Source of the DNA: Sphingomonas sp. IW22
Lineage (GTDB): Bacteria; Pseudomonadota; Alphaproteobacteria; Sphingomonadales; Sphingomonadaceae
NCBI RefSeq assembly: GCF_041321155.1
Contig: NZ_JBGGWB010000004.1
Span: 1-64,000 of the forward strand
Reading direction: 5' to 3'
DNA: 64,000 nucleotides
Both the position numbers and the translations under genes were made by a program. The notes beneath the pieces are model-generated. The model was not told where the DNA came from. It searched no databases and saw only the letters and a list, made by a program, of their open reading frames with translations. Below, piece after piece: positions 1 to 8,300 of this stretch (position 1 is its first letter; every line of letters begins with the position of its first letter).

Positions 1-182
1 GTTGCCGGGATCACCTGGGTTGCGAACGGCGCATATTGATCGGACACATGGCTGTATCCCTTGAGGCCCGGGACGTTGCCATATTTCGCGTTGATCAGAT
101 TCATCGCCTCGCCCTGCTCGGTAGCAAGGAAGAACTGCCCGTCGCTGGATGCCGATTGCCCTTGTCCCCAGAAGGCGGCCAT
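1..182 (-). pseudogene. Tn3-family transposase (TnpA) internal fragment
   Basis: Read on the minus strand, this stretch encodes a run typical of the C-terminal part of Tn3-family DDE transposases: SSDGQFF, NLINAKYG, GYSHVSDQ and PFATQ in the usual order and spacing. The frame begins abruptly at position 182, where it abuts the hydrolase gene in a different frame, and runs off the window edge, so neither the transposase start nor its end is visible. I read it as a remnant or a recombination breakpoint rather than a working gene; the part outside the window could change that. Confidence 0.7.
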
Positions 183-1353
183 GGAAGCCCGAGAAGAGGA
201 TGAGGTTCTTCCCATCCGGCGCGAAGCGCTTGAGATGGTGGAGCACGCGGCCGCCCGTTGCCATTCCGCTGGCCGAGATGATGACCTTTGGGGCGGGGTT
301 GGCGGTGAGTTCCTTGGATTCCTCCACTTCGCGCACATAGTGCGCGACGCTGCACGCCGCTTCGCACTCGGCGCGGGCCAGGCGATGCTCGTCCATGAAA
401 TCGCACATCAGCCCGCTCGCGTTGATCGCCATCGGGCTGTCGAGGAAGATCGGGATGTCGCGGAGGCGTCCCTGCGCGCGCAGACGCGAGAAATGATAGA
501 GAAGCGACTGGACCCGTCCCACGGCGAAGGCCGGGATCACCACCGTCCCTCCTCTCTCGACGCATCGTTCGACATGATCTCCAAGCGTCTTTGTCGGATC
601 GACCTGCTCGTGGCGCCGATCGCCATAGGTCGATTCCACCAGGACATAGTCGGCGCGCGCGGGCGGCTCGGGATCTTTCATCACCGAATCGCCGTAACGG
701 CCGATGTCGCCTGAGAAGAGGATTGTCCGCCCCTTCCAGTCGATCTCGATCGACGCCGCGCCGAGGATGTGGCCGGCGCGATGATAGCGCACCCTGATGC
801 CGTCCGTGACTGCATGCCACGCTCCGAACTCGATCGGCCGGAAGAGCTGCAATGCCAGACGCGCGTCAGCCTGGGTGTAGAGCGGCAGCGCCGGCTGGTG
901 CCTGGAGAAGCCGTGCCGGTTGGCGAACTCCGCATCCTTTTCCTGCAGATGACCGCTGTCGGGAAGAAGGAGCTCGCACAGGGCCGCGGTCGCCCGGGTG
1001 GCAAGGACGGTACCGTCCCAGCCCAGGCGCGCCATGCGCGGTAGCGCGCCCGAGTGATCGAGATGAGCGTGGGTCAGCAGGACTTGGCCGACATCGGCGA
1101 CTTCGGGTGGAATTGGCGCCCAATCAAGGCGGCGCAGATCCCTGGGTCCTTGAAACAGGCCGGAATCGACAACGATCTGAGTTTCACCATCGTCCACCAG
1201 ATAACGCGACCCTGTGACCGTTCCCGATGCGCCGAGAAAGGCGACGCCGAGACCATCGGCCGGGCGCTTAGCCAGATCGATCCTTGCTTCGCGCTCGAGG
1301 ACGGTCACGCCGGACTGGTTGCGGGAATGGTGCCGTTTCTTTCTCTTGTGCAT
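1..1353 (-). CDS. MBL-fold/beta-CASP metallohydrolase, C-terminally truncated
   Basis: The frame starts at the ATG at 1353 and encodes a metallo-beta-lactamase/beta-CASP hydrolase of the RNA-processing (CPSF-like) type. Visible motifs are FLGASGTVTGSRYL near residue 40, the metal-binding THAHLDHSG, a second metal-binding region AGHILGAAS, FSGDIGRYG, ESTYGDR, IPAFAVGR, FLDSPMA, and SASGMATGGRVLHHL. Homology ends at ILFSGFH, about residue 390, near position 183. Beyond that the frame stays open to the window edge but reads out of frame through transposase sequence, so the normal last ~60 residues, including the final metal-binding His region, are replaced. Family members cleave RNA or hydrolyse small substrates in the cytoplasm; here activity is doubtful. 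It diverges from the DUF2933 gene on the plus strand. Confidence 0.75.
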   Translation of the reverse strand, partial: MHKRKKRHHSRNQSGVTVLEREARIDLAKRPADGLGVAFLGASGTVTGSRYLVDDGETQIVVDSGLFQGPRDLRRLDWAPIPPEVADVGQVLLTHAHLDHSGALPRMARLGWDGTVLATRATAALCELLLPDSGHLQEKDAEFANRHGFSRHQPALPLYTQADARLALQLFRPIEFGAWHAVTDGIRVRYHRAGHILGAASIEIDWKGRTILFSGDIGRYGDSVMKDPEPPARADYVLVESTYGDRRHEQVDPTKTLGDHVERCVERGGTVVIPAFAVGRVQSLLYHFSRLRAQGRLRDIPIFLDSPMAINASGLMCDFMDEHRLARAECEAACSVAHYVREVEESKELTANPAPKVIISASGMATGGRVLHHLKRFAPDGKNLILFSGFHGRLLGTRAIGIQRRAVLPCYRAGRGDESDQREIWQRPGPQGIQPCVRSICAVRNPGDPGN

Positions 1354-1604
1354 GGACGCGGGCCTGCCTCTCACGATTATGTTCGTGAGCGCAGCTTTGA
1401 TTCGCGGACGCCGCACGCCTATACGCAAAAGCCGCAGCACGACTGCTGCTCCCGACAGTTGCGTCGCGCGAACACCGGTGGCCGATCCGATCGATCACCT
1501 TACCCATGCTTGCGCGATGCCCTTCGGACTTCGCTCTCTACTTATACCTTGCTCCTTGGACTCGAGCCTATGCAGGCTGGACGTTGACTAGAAGAGAACG
1601 GCAT

Positions 1605-1868
1605 ATGGGCGAACATGACCATCGCATGCGCAAGCGCGGCAAGATCGTTCTGATCGGCTTCCTGCTCGTCGCCAGCTTCTTCCTCATTACCGAGCATACC
1701 GCGCACTTCCTGGGTGTGCTGCCCTATCTCATCCTGCTCGCCTGCCCGCTCATGCACCTGTTCATGCACCACGGCCAAGGTGGGCATCAGCATGGCCATG
1801 AGCCCGGCCAGGCACCCGCCGGCTTGCCGGCCAATCCCAACGGCCGCATCGAAGGAGAGTCGCGATGA
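1605..1868 (+). CDS. DUF2933-type small membrane protein
   Basis: An 87-residue protein with a basic N-terminus (MRKRGK), one or two hydrophobic segments (about residues 14-50) and a His-rich tail (HLFMHHGQGGHQHGHE). This is the DUF2933 pattern, a family often found beside metal-resistance and methyltransferase genes on mobile elements. The His-rich end suggests metal binding, but that is inference. The stop overlaps the next start in an ATGA junction, so the two are translationally coupled. The ATG at 1605 was chosen because the family begins with a short acidic and basic stretch directly before the membrane segment. Confidence 0.7.
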   Translation: MGEHDHRMRKRGKIVLIGFLLVASFFLITEHTAHFLGVLPYLILLACPLMHLFMHHGQGGHQHGHEPGQAPAGLPANPNGRIEGESR

Positions 1869-2614
1869 CGCACGCCGACTATGGCTATGGTCTGTGGGGG
1901 CTCGCGCTGGTCAATGCCGCCGTTTTCATCCTCTTTGCGTTCAGCTTCTTCAAGCCGGCAACGCGGCGCGACTGGCGCAGCTTCGGCGCGTTCAGTGCGT
2001 TCATCGTCGCGCTCTTCGCCGAAATGTATGGCTTCCCGCTCACCATCTTCCTGCTGTCGGGGTGGCTCCAGTCGCATTTCCCCGGCGTCGACTGGTGGAG
2101 CCACGATGCTGGCCACATCCTGGAAGTGATGTTCGGCTGGCGCATCAATCCGCATTTCGGCCCGTTCCACATCGCCAGCTTTGTGCTGATTGGTGTAGGC
2201 TTTTGGCTAATCTCGATCGCGTGGACGGCGCTTCACACGAGTCAGCGCAAACACGAATTGGCAATGACGGGGGTCTACGCCCGGGTGCGGCACCCTCAAT
2301 ACGTAGGGTTCATCCTCGTCATGCTCGGTTTCTTGCTACAATGGCCGACGCTTCTGACGCTTGCCATGTTTCCGGTGCTGGTGGTGATGTACATTCGTTT
2401 GGCTAAGCATGAGGAGAGATACGCGCTCGCGACCTACGGCGATAGCTACCGCCAGTACATGGCCCATGTTCCCGCCTTCTTCCCCAGCTTGCGTTGGAAG
2501 CGGGAGATTGCAGGACTGGCCTTCACAGGAAATGCTCGAATGGCAGGCCATCAGACGGACGGGCCGGTTAGCGAGGGTTCTCGAGAACACGACAACATGC
2601 TGCCAGGAGGTTAG
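1865..2614 (+). CDS. Isoprenylcysteine carboxyl methyltransferase-family membrane protein
   Basis: A 249-residue polytopic membrane protein with about five hydrophobic helices (roughly residues 10-28, 42-66, 98-120, 140-165 and 170-190). It carries the ICMT/PEMT-type signature GVYARVRHPQYVGFI and a downstream KHEERYALATYGDSYRQYM region, the conserved end of the SAM-binding fold. Bacterial relatives are membrane methyltransferases whose substrates are mostly unknown. It overlaps the DUF2933 gene by 4 bases, and this pair travels together on metal-resistance elements in proteobacteria. The last ~35 residues look poorly conserved and may reflect read-through into junction DNA. Confidence 0.75.
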   Translation: MTHADYGYGLWGLALVNAAVFILFAFSFFKPATRRDWRSFGAFSAFIVALFAEMYGFPLTIFLLSGWLQSHFPGVDWWSHDAGHILEVMFGWRINPHFGPFHIASFVLIGVGFWLISIAWTALHTSQRKHELAMTGVYARVRHPQYVGFILVMLGFLLQWPTLLTLAMFPVLVVMYIRLAKHEERYALATYGDSYRQYMAHVPAFFPSLRWKREIAGLAFTGNARMAGHQTDGPVSEGSREHDNMLPGG

Positions 2615-2675
2615 ACGTTGTCCTCCTCCGCAAGATCATCACGAACATGACGAAATCGAGGGGGCGTATGTGACC

Positions 2676-2945
2676 ATGCAGGTGACGATCCTTGCGATTG
2701 TAGTAAACGGCGTTCCCGTCCTGAGCCTCCATCAGACCCGATCCGCGGCCTGGAAGCGGCTCATGAGATTCATAGACGCGAAATGGCCGGAGCGCCTGGG
2801 AGCGATGCTTCCCCCTGCCGAAGACGAAGCGAAGGCGCGCATGTTCTTTCGCGAGGAAGATAAAGACCTGTACGCGATCATCGACGCCGACATATCAGAG
2901 CTGCACGATGCCTTGGGGTGGGTCAAAGATCCCGTCGTTGGTTAG
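2676..2945 (+). CDS. Hypothetical protein, 89 aa
   Basis: A short acidic and basic protein with no domain I recognise: a beta-prone N-terminus (VTILAIVVNGVPVL), a Trp-containing helix (RSAAWKRLMRFIDAKW) and an acidic end (DKDLYAIIDADISELHDALGWV). The frame is open far upstream of 2676, but the extra sequence is low-complexity and overlaps the methyltransferase, so I prefer the ATG at 2676; a GTG two codons earlier is also possible. It follows the methyltransferase on the same strand. The reading frame is plausible but function is unknown. Confidence 0.4.
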   Translation: MQVTILAIVVNGVPVLSLHQTRSAAWKRLMRFIDAKWPERLGAMLPPAEDEAKARMFFREEDKDLYAIIDADISELHDALGWVKDPVVG

Positions 2946-3000
2946 CCCGTCACGCGATCGCCCTCGAAAAGCTGGGCCGCCCACCGATCGAGATCGCAGC

Positions 3001-3033
3001 CACGTCCTGAACGTCACCGAAGTTCAGGACGTG
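3001..3033. repeat. Perfect 12-bp inverted repeat
   Basis: CACGTCCTGAAC at 3001-3012 and its exact complement GTTCAGGACGTG at 3022-3033 are separated by 9 bases. There is no T-tract after the hairpin, so an operator or a retained element end is as likely as a terminator. It lies between the small hypothetical gene and the cytochrome c remnant. Confidence 0.6.
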
Positions 3034-3149
3034 ACCGAGCCCGGGCAGTGCGATCGGGCGCTATCTGTAAGCCGGACAAGCAACTGACCTGTTCGACCGC
3101 CGTGCCAGCGGGCTGATTGCCAAGGGCGCGGCCGGATTTTGCGTCGGCG

Positions 3150-3421
3150 CAACGGGTGTCAGTCGGTGTCGGCCTCTACGGAGAGATGTGCAGCGGCTGT
3201 CATCTATCGCCCCGGCGCGGAGGAATCGGAGGTGAGCCAAGGCCCTTAACGGCAAGCCCCGAACTGGCGAGGGGTGGCGCAACGCCTCACGCCCGCTCAG
3301 CAGCCCTGGATTATCAAGCATGGTGTAAGCTGACGGCCGAGCCGGCGGGGGGCAAGACGCACCGGATCCCCTGTCTGGGACACGGTGGCGTTCGTGCGCT
3401 AACTCTCGGGGATGACGGCTG
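3150..3421 (+). pseudogene. Decayed c-type cytochrome
   Basis: The frame containing VGLYGEMCSGCHLSP (haem motif CSGCH at about 3189-3203) begins like a small class I cytochrome c, and ASPELARG follows in the same frame. Downstream homology jumps between frames: PWIIKHGV, then KLTAEPAGGKTH, then WDTVAFVR and LSGMT, which together match the usual C-terminal order of such cytochromes. At least two frameshifts and in-frame stops separate the pieces, so no intact protein can be made. The remainder of the 2946-3521 interval holds the inverted repeat at 3001-3033 and nothing else I recognise. Confidence 0.6.
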
Positions 3422-3521
3422 AGCCGTACAAGCGCTGGTCGCGGGCGCACCTGTCGGCCACGCGGGATGATGAAGAATCTGGCAGGCACGAAATGAGACA
3501 CGCAAGGATGGAGATTCGACC

Positions 3522-4247
3522 CTGAGAAGCACCAAACTTCGGCTGCACCTTCTCGCGAGCCGCACTCACAAGTGGCTCGCGATCATTGTCGGCGCGCAGC
3601 TTCTTTTGTGGTTCGCGAGCGGCGCGTTGATGAGCTTCTTGCCCATCGATCGAGTGCATGGCGATCACCTTGTGGACCGCAAAGCCGTGGCGCCCTTGCC
3701 TCGCGGCGTGGCGCTCGTCCCACCATCAGTGATCGTCGCGGCGACCGGGACGCGGATCGAGACCGTGAGCTATCGCATGTGGCTTGGCCGCCCGGTCGCT
3801 GAGGCGACAACGGCCCGAGGGACGCGGCTGTTCGACGCGAGAACGGGCGCACTGTTGCCCGCCCCAACTGCGGCGCAAGCCCAAGCGGTAGCGAGGGCCG
3901 CCTGGCGGAGCAACGATCACCCAAGTGTGAACGTGGAACTGATCGATCGCGCCAGTCCCGAATATCGCGGCACGCTTCCCGCCTGGCGTGTGACGTTCGC
4001 CGATCCGGACTCCACTCGGATCTTCGTGGCGGCCGATACCGGCCGGATTGCGGCGGTGAGGACAGGCACGTGGCGGCTTTATGACTTCTTCTGGAGCCTT
4101 CACATCATGGATTGGAAGAATCACGAGGACTTCAACACGCCATGGCTTCTAGGGTTTGCGCTCGGCGGCCTCGGACTTTGGCTTGGCGGGGCCGTGCTTC
4201 TTTGCATGCGTTGGCCGAAGCGGCGTCGGTCAAGCGCGTCAGGCTAG
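3522..4247 (+). CDS. PepSY domain membrane protein
   Basis: The protein has an N-terminal helix (HKWLAIIVGAQLLLWFASGALM), a periplasmic PepSY-like region with an FDARTGALLP repeat unit and the paired FVAADTGRIAAVR unit, then SLHIMDWKNHEDF and a C-terminal membrane helix ending in a basic tail. PepSY membrane proteins of this type often accompany metal uptake or reduction genes. The start is uncertain: homology clearly extends upstream of the first ordinary start codon (TTG at 3606, inside the first helix), to about the CTG at 3522, which has a purine-rich GGATGGAG 8-15 bases before it, yet no in-frame ATG, GTG or TTG is found there. Either a rare CTG start is used or the original 5' end has been lost. 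Confidence 0.65.
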   Translation: MRSTKLRLHLLASRTHKWLAIIVGAQLLLWFASGALMSFLPIDRVHGDHLVDRKAVAPLPRGVALVPPSVIVAATGTRIETVSYRMWLGRPVAEATTARGTRLFDARTGALLPAPTAAQAQAVARAAWRSNDHPSVNVELIDRASPEYRGTLPAWRVTFADPDSTRIFVAADTGRIAAVRTGTWRLYDFFWSLHIMDWKNHEDFNTPWLLGFALGGLGLWLGGAVLLCMRWPKRRRSSASG

Positions 4248-4359
4248 CGGACCGGCAGAAACCGGAGAAGCATGATGATAAAGAAAAGTGATAAGTCGCG
4301 CGGCGGGTTGGAACGCAGTTGAACAGGCGAGACTTCGTTTGGCAGCGATGGGGTAGACC

Positions 4360-4629
4360 ATGGCGCATCTGAGCGATGCTGAAATGATCAACTGGATGGC
4401 GCTTTATACTGCGACCGCTCTGTGCTGCGCGATCGCAATGGCCTTGGCGATCCTTGTTCTCGCCTGTCGCCTCTGGCGCGAGAAGGCCTGGGCGCAGCTT
4501 CGCAGCGCCAAGGATGTGGCGCTGTTCCTCCCCAAATCCTGGTGGCGGTGGCAGAAGCTTTATCTGCTTTCGACGCCCGTGACGCTCGCGATCGTCAGTT
4601 CGTTCGGATTCACGTTGAGGTGGAGCTGA
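4360..4629 (+). CDS. Small membrane protein, 89 aa
   Basis: Two hydrophobic segments (about residues 14-37 and 67-84) are separated by a basic, Trp-rich loop (LWREKAWAQLRS...KSWWRWQKLY). I do not recognise the family. It follows the PepSY protein on the same strand after ~110 bases and converges with the DUF1173-like gene, whose stop is only 5 bases beyond its own. A membrane-associated accessory role is all the sequence supports. Confidence 0.5.
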   Translation: MAHLSDAEMINWMALYTATALCCAIAMALAILVLACRLWREKAWAQLRSAKDVALFLPKSWWRWQKLYLLSTPVTLAIVSSFGFTLRWS

Positions 4630-4633
4630 TCGT

Positions 4634-5917
4634 TTAAAGGGCGAAGGCGTCTGAGAGTCGGGCTACCAGGTGCGCCGCGTTGCGGTCGGCCGGGGTGACA
4701 GTCAACAGTGGCGCTACTCGCCGAAGCCTTTCGCGTTGGTGGACCTCGGGCTCGCCGAACTCCAGCACCTCCAAGATCAATTGCCTGATCTCGCCGGTCG
4801 TGCCTGAACGCGCTTCGATCAGGAAGTCGGGGCGGCAGGGGCCGGCGGGAGTGAGGTGATCAAAGACGGGCTTCTCGACAAAGATATCAAGGCCCTCCTC
4901 GGCTAGCTCGCGCCTCGCTTCCAGAAGCGCGCGCAGAACGTCTCGCTCGAACTCGGAATTGACCGGGATGAAGCGACGGCCCGAATAAATCGGTTGGGCA
5001 AATGCGCGCAATGGTGCGTAGCCGTGCGCTTCCGGATACTCGCCTGCGACGATCATTACCAGGAACGGCCCCTTCACCGGTTTTCCGGCGAAAGAGAATG
5101 ACTGCACCCTGTTTGCGACCCGCAATTCCTGAGCACCCGCGACCTCGATGACGTGGCCGCGGATGGCCGGCGAAAAGACGGCGAGGAAGCCTTGTGGTGC
5201 ATGGCCTCGCGGCCATCGCCTCGCGAGCTGGCGAAGTGCAGCATACGCACGGCGGCTGTGCAGCGCATCGGCATGGGTCCAGAAAGCGCGGCTTAGCTCT
5301 ATACTGGGTGCGATCTCGATCTTGGCGGCAGCGCGGGTCAGCGCGTCGAACTCAGCCTTAATTGACGCCGGCTCGACCTCATCGGCGAGCGGCGGGATGC
5401 GGTTCGTGCCGGCGATGTCGATCAGCCGCCACAGGAGGCGGGCGAGGCGCGGCACCGACGCATGGCGGGTTCGATCATCAGTCGCATCATCCTCCGGCCG
5501 TTGAGCGAGCTTCTCCGGGGCGGGCCTCAGCACTTCGAAGTAGCCCTCGGGCGGGTTTGCCGGAGTCTCGCGCGTGCGAATCTCGGAGAGCCTGTGGGTG
5601 ATCTGATCGCGGAAGAATGGGCAATCCTCGCGATGCTCAGGCCGCTTGGCGCTCGTCAGCCGGCGCAGATAATAGGTTTCGGCCTCCGACAGAAATGCCG
5701 GCGTCAGGATCGGTGGAGGCTCTCCGGCGGCAAGGCAGTCGCAAGCGATCCATTTTGCGCCGATACGCGCGTTCTGGACAAGGGTGATGCCCGCATCCTC
5801 ATCGGCGCGGCTGCCGCTCCCTGTGTACCAGCGGACCAGCGCTTCGCGCAGTGGGTGTGGAAGAGGGATTCGGCGTCCACCCACGCCGTTCGTTTCGCGA
5901 TCGATGAGCCACATCAA
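4634..5917 (-). CDS. DUF1173-like protein of conjugative elements
   Basis: A 427-residue soluble protein. The N-terminal third has a CDC...YYLRRL...HREDCPFF pattern (about residues 59-102) that resembles a metal-binding knuckle and matches my memory of DUF1173, a family encoded beside transfer genes. The C-terminal part contains FVEKPVFDHL, CRPDFLIEA and LILEVLEFGEPE, an arrangement like a PD-(D/E)xK nuclease fold in which the final Lys is not obvious. A nuclease-like or DNA-binding role in transfer is inferred. It diverges from the lytic transglycosylase gene across ~100 bases. The family assignment is moderate; the reading frame itself is secure. Confidence 0.6.
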   Translation of the reverse strand: MMWLIDRETNGVGGRRIPLPHPLREALVRWYTGSGSRADEDAGITLVQNARIGAKWIACDCLAAGEPPPILTPAFLSEAETYYLRRLTSAKRPEHREDCPFFRDQITHRLSEIRTRETPANPPEGYFEVLRPAPEKLAQRPEDDATDDRTRHASVPRLARLLWRLIDIAGTNRIPPLADEVEPASIKAEFDALTRAAAKIEIAPSIELSRAFWTHADALHSRRAYAALRQLARRWPRGHAPQGFLAVFSPAIRGHVIEVAGAQELRVANRVQSFSFAGKPVKGPFLVMIVAGEYPEAHGYAPLRAFAQPIYSGRRFIPVNSEFERDVLRALLEARRELAEEGLDIFVEKPVFDHLTPAGPCRPDFLIEARSGTTGEIRQLILEVLEFGEPEVHQRERLRRVAPLLTVTPADRNAAHLVARLSDAFAL

Positions 5918-6020
5918 ATGGGTTCCACGGCGTCGAAGATCACAGTCTTTGGCACCTCGGGCGGATTGACAACTCTAAACTACTCGATCTCACTTTCATT
6001 ATTCGGAGTGGGAGCAGCTG

Positions 6021-6968
6021 ATGCGAGCTTTGACGTTGATCGGTTCGGCCATGGGCCTGGTGGCAGCCAGCGGGGCCGTCGCGCAGCCGTCGAAGCCAAT
6101 CAGGGCCGCCCTGGTGATCTCCATGTCGGACGCCGCGCGCGGCACCGGGAACCCGATAGGCCCTGTCGATGGGAAGCCGACTCCGTCGACGTCGGAGGCC
6201 TCACCGCCGACGGCCGGCTTTCGCGTCCACGATCTCAGCCGGCGTTGGGTCGAGTACCAGATGGCCAGCGCATTCACCCATCTACCGGGCGTAGCAGCCG
6301 GCGCTTCTGAGGATTCGTTCGCTCCGGTGGGGGCGGCCCAGCCTCAGGTTCCATTCTCTGGCGCGTCGGTGGCGCCCGTCTCAGCGATTCCGATACCCAC
6401 ATGGATGAGAGGCGGCAGCGTCTTCGCCGCAGCGTCCGCTACCTATGTGCCGGGGTGCGCTCCCACCGAGTATCGGCCGAGCGGGCTTCTTACGGGCCAC
6501 GCCGAGTACCGGCGCCGAGGCTATTATAGGCTGATGGCGAACATCGCTTGCCAATACGGCATTCCGGTGGGCCTCTTCGACGCCATGATCATTCGGGAAA
6601 GTCGCTATAACGCGGCGATCTACTCCCCGAAGAATGCGTTCGGCTTGACCCAGCTGATGCCGGACACAGCGGCCGGTCTAGGCGTCAACCGCTATGATGT
6701 GGAGCAGAATCTGCGCGGTGGCGCTCGCTACCTGCGCGAGCAGCTCGACCGGTTCGGCCAGTATCACCTCGCGCTGGCGGCCTATAACGCGGGTCCCGGT
6801 CGCGTGCGCAACGGCAAGATTCCGCCCTTCGCAGAGACGCAGGCGTACGTCTCCAACATCCTCCTGAATTGGTCGAGGCTCAGCTTGCCCCAATCGGCCC
6901 AGGGTGAGGTGACCGCATCGGGTGATCGGCTCGCAGCTTCTAGGTCAACGGTCGTGACGTCGTTTTGA
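6021..6968 (+). CDS. Lytic transglycosylase (SLT type, VirB1-like)
   Basis: A 315-residue exported protein: signal peptide at about residues 1-22 (ending AVAQ), a ~130-residue Pro/Ala/Ser-rich linker, then an SLT catalytic domain from about residue 175. The catalytic Glu is E193 in IIRESRYN. Further family motifs are AFGLTQLMPDTA, GGARYLREQL and ALAAYNAGPGRV. Such enzymes cut periplasmic peptidoglycan so that the secretion channel can cross the wall, which fits its place just upstream of the transfer operon. The start at 6021 is preceded by GGGAGCAG and gives a complete signal peptide. Confidence 0.9.
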   Translation: MRALTLIGSAMGLVAASGAVAQPSKPIRAALVISMSDAARGTGNPIGPVDGKPTPSTSEASPPTAGFRVHDLSRRWVEYQMASAFTHLPGVAAGASEDSFAPVGAAQPQVPFSGASVAPVSAIPIPTWMRGGSVFAAASATYVPGCAPTEYRPSGLLTGHAEYRRRGYYRLMANIACQYGIPVGLFDAMIIRESRYNAAIYSPKNAFGLTQLMPDTAAGLGVNRYDVEQNLRGGARYLREQLDRFGQYHLALAAYNAGPGRVRNGKIPPFAETQAYVSNILLNWSRLSLPQSAQGEVTASGDRLAASRSTVVTSF

Positions 6969-6986
6969 GATGCCGCCGTCAAGGGA

Positions 6987-7511
6987 TCAGAGAGCGAAGT
7001 CGTTGCCTTCTTCGAGCACAGCGCGACGCTGCAGTATCCTGCTGATCTCGGCGACCATTTTCTTGATGACCGCCGACTGGAAGTAAGTCCCCCATTCCTT
7101 CCGAATCTCGCTTCCGTCCATTCCCTCGAGCTCCCGAAGCGCCTCTATAAGACGATGAGGGAGACCATTGAAAAGGGTGCTGAGCATCGCGACCAGGGTG
7201 GCGAAGCGCTCGTCGCCCATCAGTTCCAGATCGCGTGCCATTTCCACACTGATAATCGCCTGCATGAGGTCGATGTTGAGCGAGCGGAGAATCGATTGGA
7301 ATTCGGGCAGCGTCATCGGGGCACGCTTGGCCGAATCGCGATGAAGAATAACCCCGAGCCGGCTCTTCTTGATGTTCGTCCTCAGGGCCATTTGCCGGAT
7401 GCCCATATCCTGAGCCTCCATGGCCCGCACGATCAGCGGGATGTAGTCGGGATCGTCCCCAGGCGGTGGCGCGCTAGGCGAATCCAGCTCGATTGTGGCC
7501 AGCGATGACAC
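6987..7511 (-). CDS. Putative helix-turn-helix regulator, 174 aa
   Basis: The first ~75 residues look like an XRE-type helix-turn-helix: IPLIVRAMEAQDMGIRQMALRTNIKKSRLGVILHRD, followed by MTLPEFQSILRSLNID, where the usual second half of the domain appears. The rest is an alpha-helical, Leu-rich region (FATLVAMLSTLFNGLPHRLIEALRELEG) probably used for oligomerisation. It lies on the opposite strand to the transfer operon and next to another putative regulator, so control of transfer genes is a reasonable inference. No specific family name is claimed. Confidence 0.6.
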   Translation of the reverse strand: MSSLATIELDSPSAPPPGDDPDYIPLIVRAMEAQDMGIRQMALRTNIKKSRLGVILHRDSAKRAPMTLPEFQSILRSLNIDLMQAIISVEMARDLELMGDERFATLVAMLSTLFNGLPHRLIEALRELEGMDGSEIRKEWGTYFQSAVIKKMVAEISRILQRRAVLEEGNDFAL

Positions 7512-7616
7512 AGCTAAAGCCCCCCGAACGACTCTTCGGACCGGGGCAGGAAATCACTCGGTCAGGAACTTGGCAACCCTTTTTGTATCGAGTGCGGTGG
7601 GGTTGGCTCCAGCTAA

Positions 7617-8084
7617 CTACTTGAGAGGGACGACATTCCCGCTGTCACCCGGCTGATTCTCAACGGCAACCGACGATTCGCCAGCTCCCTCGATCCCCAT
7701 TTTCGAGAGCAGCTTGGATGCGCTCTGTTCGACTACATAATCGAAGAGAAGCATTGATATGGCATCGGCGACGGTGAGGTCCGAGCAGAGCTCCTCGCTG
7801 AGCCTTTGCTTCGCTTCCAGCAGATTGTCGGCGCTTGTCTTGGTGATCTTAAGGTGGATGCGGATCGACCCGTTCGTCGGAATTTTGCTGAGGTGTTCGC
7901 GAAGGGTCTCGAGATCGTGTTGAGCGAGCGCATGCGAAACGCGGGATTCAGCCAGCTTGTCCACCATGCTGGCGAGGCTCTGGTAGCATTTCGTCTCGTT
8001 AGAGAGCAGGCGAAGGCTCTCCGTGGTCAGGCGGAACAGATACTCCGATATGTCGAGCGAATAATCGCGGCTATCGCCACTCAT
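7617..8084 (-). CDS. Putative ribbon-helix-helix-like regulator, 155 aa
   Basis: A 155-residue protein. A helical N-terminal half (EYLFRLTTESLRLLSNETKCYQ) precedes a segment, about residues 74-118, that reads as strand-helix-helix: RIHLKITKTSADNLLEAKQR, then a Leu-rich helix and VADAISMLLFDYVVE. This could be a ribbon-helix-helix DNA-binding unit, as found in transfer regulators, but the match is by eye only. It is divergent from the pilin gene, and the 363-base gap between them carries a set of GGAC-N4-GTCC palindromes, so autoregulation together with control of the transfer operon is an attractive inference. Confidence 0.5.
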   Translation of the reverse strand: MSGDSRDYSLDISEYLFRLTTESLRLLSNETKCYQSLASMVDKLAESRVSHALAQHDLETLREHLSKIPTNGSIRIHLKITKTSADNLLEAKQRLSEELCSDLTVADAISMLLFDYVVEQSASKLLSKMGIEGAGESSVAVENQPGDSGNVVPLK

Positions 8085-8200
8085 CTTTGCACGTCCCCCG
8101 ACCTCGATCCGACGGCCCTGGCGACGCCGAGCCTAGCAGGATTGGTTGAGCACGCCCAATACGACTCGTCGGTCAATAGGTCGATTCTACTCTTCGTTCT

Positions 8201-8300
8201 GGATGTCCGCAAACCGGGACACGTGTCCGCGTCTGCGGGCGGCGCGTCCGTAAGGGCGGACACAGGTCCGCGAGTCGGGACGTGTGTCCGAGCACCCGGA
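8201..8300. promoter_or_regulatory. Array of GGAC-N4-GTCC palindromes upstream of the transfer operon
   Basis: Three palindromes with identical arms occur at 8217-8228 (GGACACGTGTCC, fully symmetric), 8258-8269 (GGACACAGGTCC) and 8278-8289 (GGACGTGTGTCC). Related half-sites sit at 8203-8208 and 8298-8301. Start-to-start spacings are 41 and 20 bases, close to four and two helical turns, which suits a dimeric repressor binding one DNA face. The rest of the 8085-8447 gap shows only a purine-rich GAAGGGA before the pilin start. Confidence 0.65.
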
